A stretch of 64,000 nt of DNA, from positions 170,626 through 234,625 of the forward strand of contig NZ_JAFAIX010000010.1 in assembly GCF_019236475.1 (NCBI RefSeq), written 5' to 3'. Position 1 is the first letter of the stretch. Every line of letters starts with the position of its first letter. This stretch comes from Chitinophaga sp. GTDB taxonomy: Bacteria > Bacteroidota > Bacteroidia > Chitinophagales > Chitinophagaceae. The notes under the pieces were generated by a model. That model was not told where the DNA came from. It worked only from the letters and a program-made list of their open reading frames with translations, and ran no database searches. Positions 51,882-61,500 of the stretch are shown one piece after another. The translations under genes were made by a program, and so were the position numbers.

Positions 51882-53117
51882 ATGGATCAGCACAAATTGA
51901 CAAGTTATCCGAAGGAGAAGATTAGCATTTTATTGTTGGAGAACATCAGCGAGGCGGCTGTTGCGGAATTCACCAACGCAGGCTATTCGGTACGTAAGTT
52001 GTCGGGCGCGCTGAGCGAAGAAGACCTGATAGCGGAAATCAAAGACGTACATCTGTTGGGGATTCGTTCCAAGACACAGGTAACCCGTAAAGTACTGCAA
52101 GCTGCCAAGAAGCTGCAGGCGATTGGATGCTTTTGTATCGGGACCAACCAAGTAGATCTGAAAGCGGCCACAGAAGTGGGCGTAGCCGTGTTCAACGCAC
52201 CTTATTCCAATACCCGTTCGGTAGCGGAATTGGTAATCGGCCTGTCGATCATGTTGATTCGTCGTATTATTGATAAGAATAATGCCGCCCATCAGGGTAT
52301 CTGGATGAAAGAAGCCACCGGTAGCTATGAGCTGCGTGGTAAAACACTGGGTATTGTGGGTTATGGGAATATTGGTTCTCAAGTGAGCGTATTGGCAGAA
52401 GCCCTGGGGATGAACGTGATGTATTACGATGCGGAAACCAAATTGCCGCTTGGTAATGCTACTCAGATCAGGACTTTAAAAGGATTGTTTGAGCAGGCAG
52501 ACATCATCTCCTTGCACGTCCCATCTTCCAAGACTACAGAGAATATGATCAATGCAGAAACACTGTCTTATATCAAGCCTGGCGCAATTTTCATCAACTA
52601 TGCCCGTGGTGAGGTGGTAGACCTGGATGCACTGAAAGATGCGCTCGTTAGCGGCAGGCTCTCTGGTGCGGCCATTGATGTATTCCCAGTAGAACCTGAA
52701 AAAAACGGCGCTGCATTCTCTACGCCATTGCAAAAGTTGCCTAATGTGATCCTGACCCCGCATATTGGTGGTAGCACAGAGGAAGCGCAACATAATATAG
52801 GCTTAGACGTTAGTAGCAAACTGTTGAACTACCTGGAAAAAGGAGCTAGCTTCGGTTCTCATACCGTTCCTGCGATCAGTGTACCGGCAGTGGAACATAC
52901 GCATCGTATCCTCCATATCCACCAGAACGTGCCAGGCGTATTGTCTGCCATCAACACCGCACTTTCTGAGAATAAGATCAATATCTTGGGACAATATTTG
53001 AAAACCAATGAGTTGATTGGTTATGTGGTATTGGATGTAGACAAACAACTTTCTGCAGAGGCGGTGGCCTTGTTGAAAGAAGTAAAACATACTATCAAAA
53101 CCAGGTTATTATATTAA
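51882..53117 (+). CDS. serA: D-3-phosphoglycerate dehydrogenase
   Basis: This 411-residue enzyme has the catalytic domain (ISILLLENISEAAVAEFTNAGYSVRKL), NAD-binding core with GKTLGIVGYGNIGSQVSVLAEALGMNVMYYDAE, active-site Arg in NYARGEVVDLDAL, Glu in AAIDVFPVEPE and His in ILTPHIGGSTEEAQ. A C-terminal ACT domain follows (HQNVPGVLSAINTALSENKINILGQYLKTNELIGYVVLDVD). This is the E. coli-like short form, inhibited by serine in that species. It starts serine biosynthesis. The start at 51882 follows a long leader; a TTG at 51843 is less likely. Confidence 0.96.
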   Translation: MDQHKLTSYPKEKISILLLENISEAAVAEFTNAGYSVRKLSGALSEEDLIAEIKDVHLLGIRSKTQVTRKVLQAAKKLQAIGCFCIGTNQVDLKAATEVGVAVFNAPYSNTRSVAELVIGLSIMLIRRIIDKNNAAHQGIWMKEATGSYELRGKTLGIVGYGNIGSQVSVLAEALGMNVMYYDAETKLPLGNATQIRTLKGLFEQADIISLHVPSSKTTENMINAETLSYIKPGAIFINYARGEVVDLDALKDALVSGRLSGAAIDVFPVEPEKNGAAFSTPLQKLPNVILTPHIGGSTEEAQHNIGLDVSSKLLNYLEKGASFGSHTVPAISVPAVEHTHRILHIHQNVPGVLSAINTALSENKINILGQYLKTNELIGYVVLDVDKQLSAEAVALLKEVKHTIKTRLLY

Positions 53118-53139
53118 TAGCTATGGATCAAATAGTTGG

Positions 53140-53170
53140 AAGGCTGCCCAATGGGCGGCCTTTCTTTTTG
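53140..53170 (+). terminator. Terminator of serA
   Basis: AAGGCTGCCC and GGGCGGCCTT (one wobble) form a hairpin around AAT, followed by TTCTTTTT. Confidence 0.85.
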
Positions 53171-53251
53171 GCAGTAGTCCATTGCTTGGTAAGCGGGATT
53201 CACCCCTTCAATCGGCCTGTTCATCGAGTGATAGCAGCGGGAAAAAATGTT

Positions 53252-53284
53252 TTTGCGTACCTTGTCTATAAATAACTATCTTGG
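53252..53284 (+). promoter_or_regulatory. Promoter of the secreted protein / S41 peptidase pair
   Basis: TTTG (53252-53255), a 21-bp spacer and TATCTTGG (one mismatch to TAnnTTTG) lie 21 bp before the ATG at 53306. Confidence 0.55.
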
Positions 53285-53305
53285 CGAAATTAATGTCTCA
53301 TCTGC

Positions 53306-54130
53306 ATGAAAATTGGTAAGTTAATTTTGCCCGGCACCGCACTGTTAGCCGGTTTGTTTATGGTCTCTTCGGTAAAAGGACAGGATGCTGATCCTAATAA
53401 ATGGGCGCCCGTTAATATCCAAATAGACGGGAAAGCCAACGAGTGGCCGAAGCCTTTGAATTTCTATAATAACGACACGAAATTATTTTATACTATCGCG
53501 AACGATTCCAACAATCTTTATGTTGTAATAAATGTTCCAGATCCGGTTAGCCAGATGAAAATTATGCGGGCTGGCGTTACCTTCTCTGTTAATCCCACAG
53601 GAAAGAAAAAGGTAGTGTCGTCCGTTACATTCCCGCTGCTGGGTGAGGATGCCCCTGAAGTGGTTGAGTCCCAGAATCAACGTACATCAGTGGAGTGGAG
53701 GAGAAGCGTTTTACAAAATGCAAAACAAATTAATGTGGAAGGCCTCATTGGCGTACCAGATGGAAACCTGCCGGTGAAGAATGACAAAAACATTCGCTGC
53801 GCCGCTTCCCTCGACGATCAGGGAAATATGGTATGTGAACTGGCCATCCCCCTACAATATCTTGGTTTAACAATCAGCAACGATAAGCCCGTAGCTTACA
53901 GGTTTAAAGTCAATCCTCTTAGTCGCGACGACCGTAAAGCAAAAGAAAAAGAACAAAAAGACAAACAGGCTGCCATTGTTGCTGCACAGAAAGAAGGTAA
54001 AACACCTCCCGCCGAACATCATAAAGAGGGCGAACATGGCATGTATCATGGTTTGAATGGTCCGGGTATGGAAAATCTTTTCTATGCCAAAGACTTCTGG
54101 ACTAGACAAACGATGGCTACTCACCGTTAA
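53306..54130 (+). CDS. Secreted protein with CBM9-like domain
   Basis: This 274-residue exported protein has a signal peptide (1-25, cleaved after VKG or nearby). The next ~120 residues (VNIQIDGKANEWPKPLNFYNNDTKLFYTIANDSNNLYVVINVPD) look like a CBM9-like or DOMON-like beta-sandwich, often found in proteins that bind sugars or haem; this is a weak family guess. The C-terminal part is charged (RKAKEKEQKDKQAAIVAAQKEGK). The S41 peptidase gene follows after 41 bp, so the two may work together. Confidence 0.75.
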   Translation: MKIGKLILPGTALLAGLFMVSSVKGQDADPNKWAPVNIQIDGKANEWPKPLNFYNNDTKLFYTIANDSNNLYVVINVPDPVSQMKIMRAGVTFSVNPTGKKKVVSSVTFPLLGEDAPEVVESQNQRTSVEWRRSVLQNAKQINVEGLIGVPDGNLPVKNDKNIRCAASLDDQGNMVCELAIPLQYLGLTISNDKPVAYRFKVNPLSRDDRKAKEKEQKDKQAAIVAAQKEGKTPPAEHHKEGEHGMYHGLNGPGMENLFYAKDFWTRQTMATHR

Positions 54131-54171
54131 TCCCTTGAAATAACATATTTCATATAGCCATAATCGTTATT

Positions 54172-55758
54172 ATGCAACAGCAATTACTTAGCCTCTCAAA
54201 AAAGTTGTTAGTGGCAGCATGCTGCGTCACCTTGGTGTTTTCCTGTAAAAAGGATAAGCTAACAGCCGATAACAACGGCAGCAACGGTGGCTCCACTAGT
54301 GGCGGTACCACCGCACTGTCCAATGAAGATTCCCTGAAATACCTCATGTACAACATTATGCAGGTATCTTATGCGGATGGTGGCCGAACGCCTTCTAAAG
54401 GCCTGCCCACTTACTATTGGTATAACTCTGTGCCTACGATCAATCCACTGGATTCCAAGTATGGTAGTGCGGATATATTGCTGAACACAATGGCGGCTTA
54501 TGCTATCAACCCAACTACTCAAAAGCCTTACGATCATTACAGCTTCCTGGATCGCACAGGTGTGCTCACCAACAAGCTGATGAACGGTGTTGCTGCAACG
54601 CTGAATGTAATGGCTACAACAGGAGATATTGGGATGGAATATGCGCCGGTATGGGATGCCACCAATAAACGCGTACGCTTCTTTGTATTGTATGCGGATA
54701 AGAACAGTCCTGCTGGCCAGAAAGGCGTTACTAGAGGCTGGGAGATCGTGTCTTTCAATGGTATCACCAAATTTGATACGACTTACACCTTCCTCTCCAG
54801 TGCTGCTAATGCAATCCTGAAATCCAGCTCCGTACAATTGGGCTTTATCCGCAATGATGGAAGCAGCTATAATACTACGCTGACAGCCGCAAGTTATAAT
54901 GTCAATCCTGTTGCATTCGACACGGTGCTCACGATGAACAATCAGCCAGTAGGGTACTTTGTAATGTACACCTATTCTAGTGTTGTCAATTCATCCGGAC
55001 AGGATACCTATACGAAAACAGCCATTGATGCATCTTTCAATAAATTCAAAACCGCAGGGATTAAGAATCTGATTGTAGACCTTCGTTATAATGGTGGTGG
55101 AGCGGTATCAACAGCGGAGTATTTGGATAACCTGATTGCTCCTGCCAGTGCTGCCGGAAAGGTGATGTATTATTACACGTACAATGATAAATTACAGGCG
55201 GTGGCAGCTTCAATAGGACTGGAATCGCAGGTGAATTATGGTACTAGCACCGGTAGTTTGAGCCTGACTAATGTATTCTTCATTACCAGTAGAAATACCG
55301 CTTCTGCCAGTGAGCTAACGTTGAACAACCTGCGTCCTTACTTTACCAATGGCGTACACCTGGTAGGGGATACTACCTATGGTAAACCAGTAGGTTTCAT
55401 TGATTTCAATATTTCCATGTTTGATAGTACACATACCCAGAAATATCTGGCTGATTTGTATGCGATCAACTTTGCTACTACCAATGCAAACCACTCAGGG
55501 GGCTACTTTACAGGGATCGCACCAGATCCTGGCGCCAATGCCGCAGACAGAGTGAACGTGCCATGGGGAAACACCACTTACGATGATAACCTAATCATGA
55601 TCAATAATTATCTGAATGGAAAGGGGTATAGTTTGGCGAGAGTAGAATCGCTGTCTAATAACTTCTTCACACCTATTAAGGGTAATACGCTGCACACAGC
55701 ATTTAATGGCATGGTGGACTATCGCCTGAGCCGGAAAATCCAAGCAGGTCTGAAGTAG
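54172..55758 (+). CDS. S41 family (C-terminal processing) peptidase, lipoprotein
   Basis: This 528-residue lipoprotein (lipobox VFSC, then a Gly/Ser-rich linker) has a PDZ-like region (about 180-250: GQKGVTRGWEIVSFNGITKFD) and a tail-specific protease domain. The domain includes NLIVDLRYNGGGAVSTAEYLDNLIAP and the catalytic Ser in TSRNTASASELTLNNLRPYF, with a Lys-bearing GDTTYGKPVGF following. S41 enzymes cleave proteins in the periplasm. The substrate is unknown; the upstream secreted protein is a candidate partner. A strong hairpin terminator lies 23 bp downstream. Confidence 0.92.
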   Translation: MQQQLLSLSKKLLVAACCVTLVFSCKKDKLTADNNGSNGGSTSGGTTALSNEDSLKYLMYNIMQVSYADGGRTPSKGLPTYYWYNSVPTINPLDSKYGSADILLNTMAAYAINPTTQKPYDHYSFLDRTGVLTNKLMNGVAATLNVMATTGDIGMEYAPVWDATNKRVRFFVLYADKNSPAGQKGVTRGWEIVSFNGITKFDTTYTFLSSAANAILKSSSVQLGFIRNDGSSYNTTLTAASYNVNPVAFDTVLTMNNQPVGYFVMYTYSSVVNSSGQDTYTKTAIDASFNKFKTAGIKNLIVDLRYNGGGAVSTAEYLDNLIAPASAAGKVMYYYTYNDKLQAVAASIGLESQVNYGTSTGSLSLTNVFFITSRNTASASELTLNNLRPYFTNGVHLVGDTTYGKPVGFIDFNISMFDSTHTQKYLADLYAINFATTNANHSGGYFTGIAPDPGANAADRVNVPWGNTTYDDNLIMINNYLNGKGYSLARVESLSNNFFTPIKGNTLHTAFNGMVDYRLSRKIQAGLK

Positions 55759-55781
55759 ATCGTGTCTCCCTAAAATATTAA

Positions 55782-55826
55782 AAGGAGCAAAATCATAAAG
55801 GAATGTCCTTTACGATTTTGCTCCTT
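55782..55826. terminator. Bidirectional terminator after the S41 peptidase gene
   Basis: A 21-bp stem with one A-C mismatch (AAGGAGCAAAATC... at 55782-55802 and 55806-55826, loop ATG) lies between the convergent peptidase and hexosaminidase genes. Confidence 0.85.
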
Positions 55827-55842
55827 CTTCATTTATAGAAAC

Positions 55843-58101
55843 TTAGTGTACGATGATCTCATCCGAGAAGAGGAAACCATGTTGGGCATTCTTCGCTTTT
55901 ACACGAATATAGCGTGATTGTTTGCCGCCCAAATCAAATTGGAATGTCTTAAACGTAAGCTGGTGTTGACTTTCATGTATATCATTTTTTACTACCATTT
56001 CTTGGCCAAATGTAACACCATCATTAGAAAGCGACACCGTTACATCCGCTGGAATATAAATGCCTACTGCTGTCAGTTGCATAAAATTCAGTGCTACCGT
56101 ATGTAATGTCTGCACCGATTCCATATCCACCACCACATCCATATCATGAGAGTCAAACCCTTGCCACTGGCCATCTCCATAGGAAACTGTTCCCAGGTAT
56201 CCATCTGTTAATGTTGCTTCTTTTTTGGCAGGATAACTCTTGCTATAAGGCTCTTTGTATATCACCGGTTTGCCGATGGCCAGGTGATAATCGGCCATCA
56301 GTACGGCCGGTGTACCTTGCAGGAGTGTATCACGGAACACTGCTGCCGTGATTTTGGAAGAACCGGTAAATGAAAACGGACCCGTATACAAGGTGGAATG
56401 CTGACTAGGCACTGTACCATCCATCGTATAGCGGATTACAGGCTGGTATTGCTCTGACAGAAGACTAATCGTAGTTTCCTTTTTATCGTAGTTGATAGTC
56501 GGAACAATTGTAACCGTATAGGAAGGGCGACAATAATTTACGTATAGTCGTTGCAGTAAGAGATAATGCGATTGTAATCTGCGTTGGAAATCCGCAAAAT
56601 CTTTCTGGTCTTTATTGGTCCAGGCTACCTCTGCTAATGCTGGGAGTCGCGGATAGGTCATATACTCCAGGTGGCTAGTATTAGGAATTAACTCCGTCCA
56701 GATATTAGCCTGCACACCGAGGATATGTTTAGATTCAAGGGCCCCGGGTTGAAAAGGATCAGGGTTATAACTGTAGACCTTTTCTACTGGCAGGTAGCCG
56801 CCTTGGGCCTCCGGTTGCGTAGCTGGATCCGCTTGGTAATGATCGAAATAGCAGTAAGCGCCGGGAGTCATGACCACATCATGGCCCGCTTTGGCAGCGG
56901 TAATACCACCACTTTCACCGCGCCACGACATCACCGTTGCTTCTGGAGCAAGGCCACCTTCCAGGATTTCATCCCAGCCAAGTAATTTACGATGATGTGC
57001 TTTCAGGAATTGTTCCATTCTGCGCACTGCATAGCTCTGTAACTCATGTTCATCTTTCAGATGTGCCGTACGGATGCGTTCTTGGCATTTGGGGCAAGCC
57101 TTCCATGCTTTCTTGTTGGCCTCATCGCCACCAATATGGATGTATTGAGAAGGGAAGATGTCCATTACTTCCGTCAATACTTTTTCCAGGAAGCTATAAG
57201 TGGAATCGTTGCCCAGGCAGAATTCCGAATTTTGGTAAGGCGTTCCTGAGCAGGAGAGTTGCGGATAAACAGCAAGTACTTCTTCCGAATGGCCGGGCAT
57301 TTCAATTTCGGGGATGACCGTTATCCCACGTTGAGCGGCATAAGCGACTATATCGCGGGCATCGTCTTGCGTATAAAATCCACCATAGGCATTAGCATCA
57401 CCTGCATGCGCATAACGTTTACCATTCGCAGCCCATTCTTTCCAACCTTCACCGTATCTCCAGGCCGCATGGCTGGTCAGTTCGGGGAACTGTTTGATCT
57501 GTAATCGCCATCCGGCGCCGTCTACCAGGTGCCAGTGGAAGGTATTGATTTTATAAAGCGCCATCAGGTCCAGGTAACGTTTGATATAGGAAACTGGAAA
57601 GAAGTGGCGAGACACGTCCAACATCACGCCTCTATACTTAAACCGTGGATGGTCTTGGATTTCCACGCAGGGAATCTGGCTCATATCCGGTTGTAGGAGT
57701 CGTAATTGGAGGAGCGTTTGCACCCCATTGATGGCTGCGGCAGTAGTGCGGGCGGCTATGGTAATGCCATTCTCCTGTATTTGCAGTTTATAACTGTTAC
57801 TATCTGGCAGTGCGTTTGCGGAAACGCTCATGATCCGGATGGTAACAGGTGCTGTAGGTTTTTTATAGGGAGACACGATCCCGATTGTTTGCCCGGAATC
57901 TGCTAGGAGTCGCGCGACGGGCGCGAACATTGCGGATGCAACGATGGCAGTGGATTTCGTCCAGTGGAAAGTGCCTACACCTGGAGAGATTTGTGTTGGC
58001 TTAGGAATCAGGTCCAGGTTGGGTTTGAGCTGCGCGTGGATTTGCAGGGAGGAACCTGCGAGCAGCGTCAGGAAACAGGCTAAACGTTTTATCATGCTCA
58101 C
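55843..58101 (-). CDS. Beta-N-acetylhexosaminidase, GH20
   Basis: This 752-residue exported glycosidase has a signal peptide (1-23), a GH20b N-terminal domain (about 25-150) and the catalytic barrel (150-500: FKYRGVMLDVSRHFFPVSYIKRYLDLMALYKINTFHWHLVDGAGWR). The catalytic Asp326-Glu327 pair is in YIHIGGDEANKKAW. A chitobiase C-terminal domain (QPVIRYTMDGTVPSQHSTLYTGPF) and a discoidin-like carbohydrate-binding domain near the end follow. It releases GlcNAc or GalNAc from chitin fragments or glycans, fitting a chitinolytic lifestyle. It is monocistronic and convergent with the S41 gene. Confidence 0.95.
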   Translation of the reverse strand: MSMIKRLACFLTLLAGSSLQIHAQLKPNLDLIPKPTQISPGVGTFHWTKSTAIVASAMFAPVARLLADSGQTIGIVSPYKKPTAPVTIRIMSVSANALPDSNSYKLQIQENGITIAARTTAAAINGVQTLLQLRLLQPDMSQIPCVEIQDHPRFKYRGVMLDVSRHFFPVSYIKRYLDLMALYKINTFHWHLVDGAGWRLQIKQFPELTSHAAWRYGEGWKEWAANGKRYAHAGDANAYGGFYTQDDARDIVAYAAQRGITVIPEIEMPGHSEEVLAVYPQLSCSGTPYQNSEFCLGNDSTYSFLEKVLTEVMDIFPSQYIHIGGDEANKKAWKACPKCQERIRTAHLKDEHELQSYAVRRMEQFLKAHHRKLLGWDEILEGGLAPEATVMSWRGESGGITAAKAGHDVVMTPGAYCYFDHYQADPATQPEAQGGYLPVEKVYSYNPDPFQPGALESKHILGVQANIWTELIPNTSHLEYMTYPRLPALAEVAWTNKDQKDFADFQRRLQSHYLLLQRLYVNYCRPSYTVTIVPTINYDKKETTISLLSEQYQPVIRYTMDGTVPSQHSTLYTGPFSFTGSSKITAAVFRDTLLQGTPAVLMADYHLAIGKPVIYKEPYSKSYPAKKEATLTDGYLGTVSYGDGQWQGFDSHDMDVVVDMESVQTLHTVALNFMQLTAVGIYIPADVTVSLSNDGVTFGQEMVVKNDIHESQHQLTFKTFQFDLGGKQSRYIRVKAKNAQHGFLFSDEIIVH

Positions 58102-58132
58102 TTATTCTTTGATACACGGACGAAAATAATAT

Positions 58133-58168
58133 AAAAAAAGTCCTCCGGCAATGCGGTAGGACTTTAAT
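58133..58168. terminator. Terminator of the small conserved gene
   Basis: AAAGTCCT (58137-58144) pairs with AGGACTTT (58158-58165) plus an inner CCG/CGG; on minus a T-run follows. It lies 20 bp after the stop at 58188. Confidence 0.8.
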
Positions 58169-58187
58169 ATGTTAAGCGGTAAAATAG

Positions 58188-58487
58188 TTATCTGGAGCCT
58201 AGTTTACGGATTAGATCTTCAGAAATATCTTCTGAGTAGGTGCCATAACCATGCATCAGCACACCTTTGCGACCATCTTTGGTGGCAATGGCGTATACGA
58301 TATCTTCATCTTCGGGATTTGAGTCTCCTTCAAATCGATGGGTTTCGAGGATATCAAAATCTTCCGGTTTAACGGAGGATTCATTTTCAGTATCCTGGAT
58401 GGTATCAAATTGCAGGTTGAAATCTTTTGTAAAGCCGCGTTGACGGAGATCCTGCAGGGCATCGGTAACGGTATCGTAAATTTTCAT
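58188..58487 (-). CDS. Small conserved Bacteroidota protein
   Basis: This 99-residue acidic soluble protein begins MKIYDTVTDALQDLRQRGFTKDFNLQF. A central FDILETHRFEGDSNPEDEDIVYAIATKDGRKGVLMHGYGTYSED follows. I recall orthologues with this opening in many Bacteroidota, sometimes labelled phosphoribosylpyrophosphate synthetase; the protein is far too small for that enzyme and lacks its PRPP loop, so I treat that name as a mis-annotation. The start at 58487 is used; an upstream extension would add a non-conserved stretch. Confidence 0.75.
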   Translation of the reverse strand: MKIYDTVTDALQDLRQRGFTKDFNLQFDTIQDTENESSVKPEDFDILETHRFEGDSNPEDEDIVYAIATKDGRKGVLMHGYGTYSEDISEDLIRKLGSR

Positions 58488-58529
58488 AGTCCAAACTTTC
58501 TGGTTACAATTTACAGAAAATATCCAGAA

Positions 58530-58566
58530 GCAAAAAAGCTGGTCTTGGGAAAGACCAGCTTTTTGC
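58530..58566. terminator. Terminator of the giant repeat protein gene
   Basis: GCAAAAAAGCTGGTCTT pairs with AAGACCAGCTTTTTGC, giving a strong stem; on minus a T-run follows. It lies 20 bp after the stop at 58586. Confidence 0.88.
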
Positions 58567-58585
58567 AAATGTTAGGTTAAAAGGA

Positions 58586-61500
58586 TTATCTCACTACTGT
58601 GACTTCACCTTTGAGAACATTCGGTGTTCCGTTAGCGGATTTCTTGTAAGTCAGCCACCAAACGTAGGTTCCGATTTCTACAGGTACGCCTTTGTATTTA
58701 CCGTCCCATCCTCTGTGTTGATCGGAGGAGATGAAGATCAGTTCACCCCAGCGGTTGAAGATGCGCAGTTCGTATTCGTACATTGGTCCGCGAACCACAG
58801 GTTTGAATACATCGTTGCGACCGTCGCCATTTGGAGAGAAGGCGTTTGGTACTTGCGGTTTAGGTTCACATTGTGTGAAGTCTACGCGGATTTTATCGGT
58901 AGCGCTTCCGCAGTCGTTGAAGACAGTCACGGTGTAAGTACCGCTTTCTGTTACGTTCATTGTAGGAGCGGAAGAACCATTATCCCAGCGTACCGCACTG
59001 ATACCAGTACCCAGTGCTCGGAGGGTGAGGGTTTCACCTTTACACATTACGGTGTCGTTTCCGAGTTTCACTTTAGGTAGACCTGTTACGTTTACTTTCA
59101 CGCTGTCCATGAATACGCGTTGACAGAATTTATCCATTACTGCCAGTTTGTATCTACCGGCCTGGTTGATTTGTTTCACCGGATTCGGATCACCATCATT
59201 CCAGAGGTAAGAGATAGCGTTATCAGTAGTACCGTCCAGGGTGATAGAAGAACCAGGGCAAATATTTCTGTCTGGTCCCAGATTTACCTTGATGGTAGGT
59301 TTCAGTCTCACGTTAACCGTGTCTCTCACCACGCAATTGTCTCTGCTTACAGCTACCCAGTATCCACCAGGTTTGCTTACAACGATAGAGTTGCTGGTTT
59401 CGCCGGTCTGCCATTGAATGCGTCCGCCGTTAGAGTTTACGGTGAGCATGATAGACTGATCAGGGCAGATAGTCGTATCGCGGCTCAGGCTGATATCTGG
59501 TGGTGGGTTCACGCGAACTTTCACCGTATCGATAGTGATACAACCTGATTTGGATACTTTCACCCAGAAGTCTTCCTGCGTACCTACCAGGATAGAGGAG
59601 GTGGTAGCACCTGTGCTCCAGAGGTAAGTGGCGCCGTTTACGTAGGCATCCAGTTTCACTGATTGACCGCGACAGATGGTAGTATCAGGGATAGTTACCA
59701 GCGGAGTCGGGATCAGACCTACTTTAATGGTATCGGTAGTAGCACATTGGCCATTGGATACATTCACCCAGTAAGTACCAGCTTTAGTGATGTTGATACG
59801 TTGGGAGGTTTCACCAGTAGACCAGTGGATGCTGTAAGCGAAGTTCGCAGCACCTGCATCCAGTACGAGGCTGTTGCCACCGCAGATGGTTGTGTCTTTA
59901 CCCAGCTTCACCACAGGAGTTTGCAGGTATTTCAGGTCGTATTTAACGGTGTCTGAAGAGCAACCTGTTGTACCGTCGGTGATGATGAAGGATGCGCTTG
60001 TCGCACCGTTCAGGTTGAAGGTATTGCTAGTTTGCGTGATAGGCAGGCCAGTTACTGCGTTAGCAGGATTAATGGCCACCAGGGTATAGGTAGGTTTAGA
60101 TACGTTACCTACAGCTTTCAGCACAAATTTCGGATTGGTGGAGCAGTTCACTGGCAGTGACGTTTCCAGTTGTGGTTTCGCACAAGGTTTGATAACAATG
60201 CGCTGGATCACATCATTGGCTTTGTTGCCACAAGCGTCGATCACTTTCCATCTTCTTACGATCGTATATCCGTTACAGATATCTTTCACATAAGGATCTT
60301 CGGTATAGTTTACTTTTTTCGGGAACGAAGGATCACAGTTGTCGGATGCAATCAGTTGCGGTGAAGCAGGGATTGGATCTTGACAATAGATCTGTACGTC
60401 AGCCGGAGCTGGTGAAATTACCGGACGAGTGGTGTCTACCACGGTGATCACCTGACGAACAGTAGTTTGGTTGGTGCAGGCATCAATAGCTGTCCATGTT
60501 CTGATGATACGGTAAGAGTTACCACAAGCACCAGGGATATTTTCAGTAGTGATGGTTCTGATCACTTTCAGAGAAGAACCGCTGCTGCAGTTATCGCTTG
60601 CTGTTACGTTCAGGGCTGGAGCAGGGATTGCATCACAGTTCACGGTCGTATCAGCAGGAGGCAGGATAGTGAATACAGGTCTGGTAGTATCCTGTACGGT
60701 CACGACTTGCTGCATAGTAGCGGTATTACCACAATTGTCGGTTGCTGACCAGGTACGGATTTCCATGAATGAACCTGCGCAAGCACCAGGCAGTTTCACG
60801 ATTCTGGAAGCTGTGTTTACCTGTACGCTACCGGTGCAATTGTCGGAAGCGCTGATTACAGGCCATCCTGGCAGTTTATCACAATCCACTACGGTATCTT
60901 TTGGTGCAGGCATGGAGAATACTGGTTTGGAGGTATCCTGTACATTGATAATTTGTACAACGGTTCTGCCATTTCCACATTCATCGAATGCTGTCCATTT
61001 ACGGAAGATCGTGTATTTGCTTTCGCAATCACCTGGTTTGCGTACCAGCGAATCTTTCGGTGTTACAGTGATTACACCGGCAGTGCAGTTATCAGCAGCA
61101 GTGAGCTTCAAACCTGCAGGGATCTTATCACAATCAACAGTGATATTAGCCGGAGTTGGCATAGTAAATACCGGAGCTGTGGTATCCTGTACCGTAATGA
61201 TCTGGGTGAGGGTAGCACCTGTGTTGCAGGCATCCTTCGCAGTCCAGGTACGGATCAGTTGATAATTGTTAGCGCAATTGCCAGGGATGTTTTTCCTAGT
61301 TTCAACAGGTACGATAGTGATGTCGCCACCGCAATCGTCTTTAGCCACCAGGTTCACCAGAGCGGGCACCTTATCACAATCAACAGTGATATCCGCAGGA
61401 GCTGGTGTTTTGAACACTGGCGCTTTGGTATCCACGATTGTGATGGTCTGAGATGTTTTCACGCTAGTACCGCATCTGTCAACTGCCACCCATGTACGGG

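Noticed and set aside
58188..58487. Phosphoribosylpyrophosphate synthetase
   Set aside because: The name is sometimes attached to such proteins, but the 99-residue product lacks the PRPP-binding loop and is about a third of the enzyme's length.
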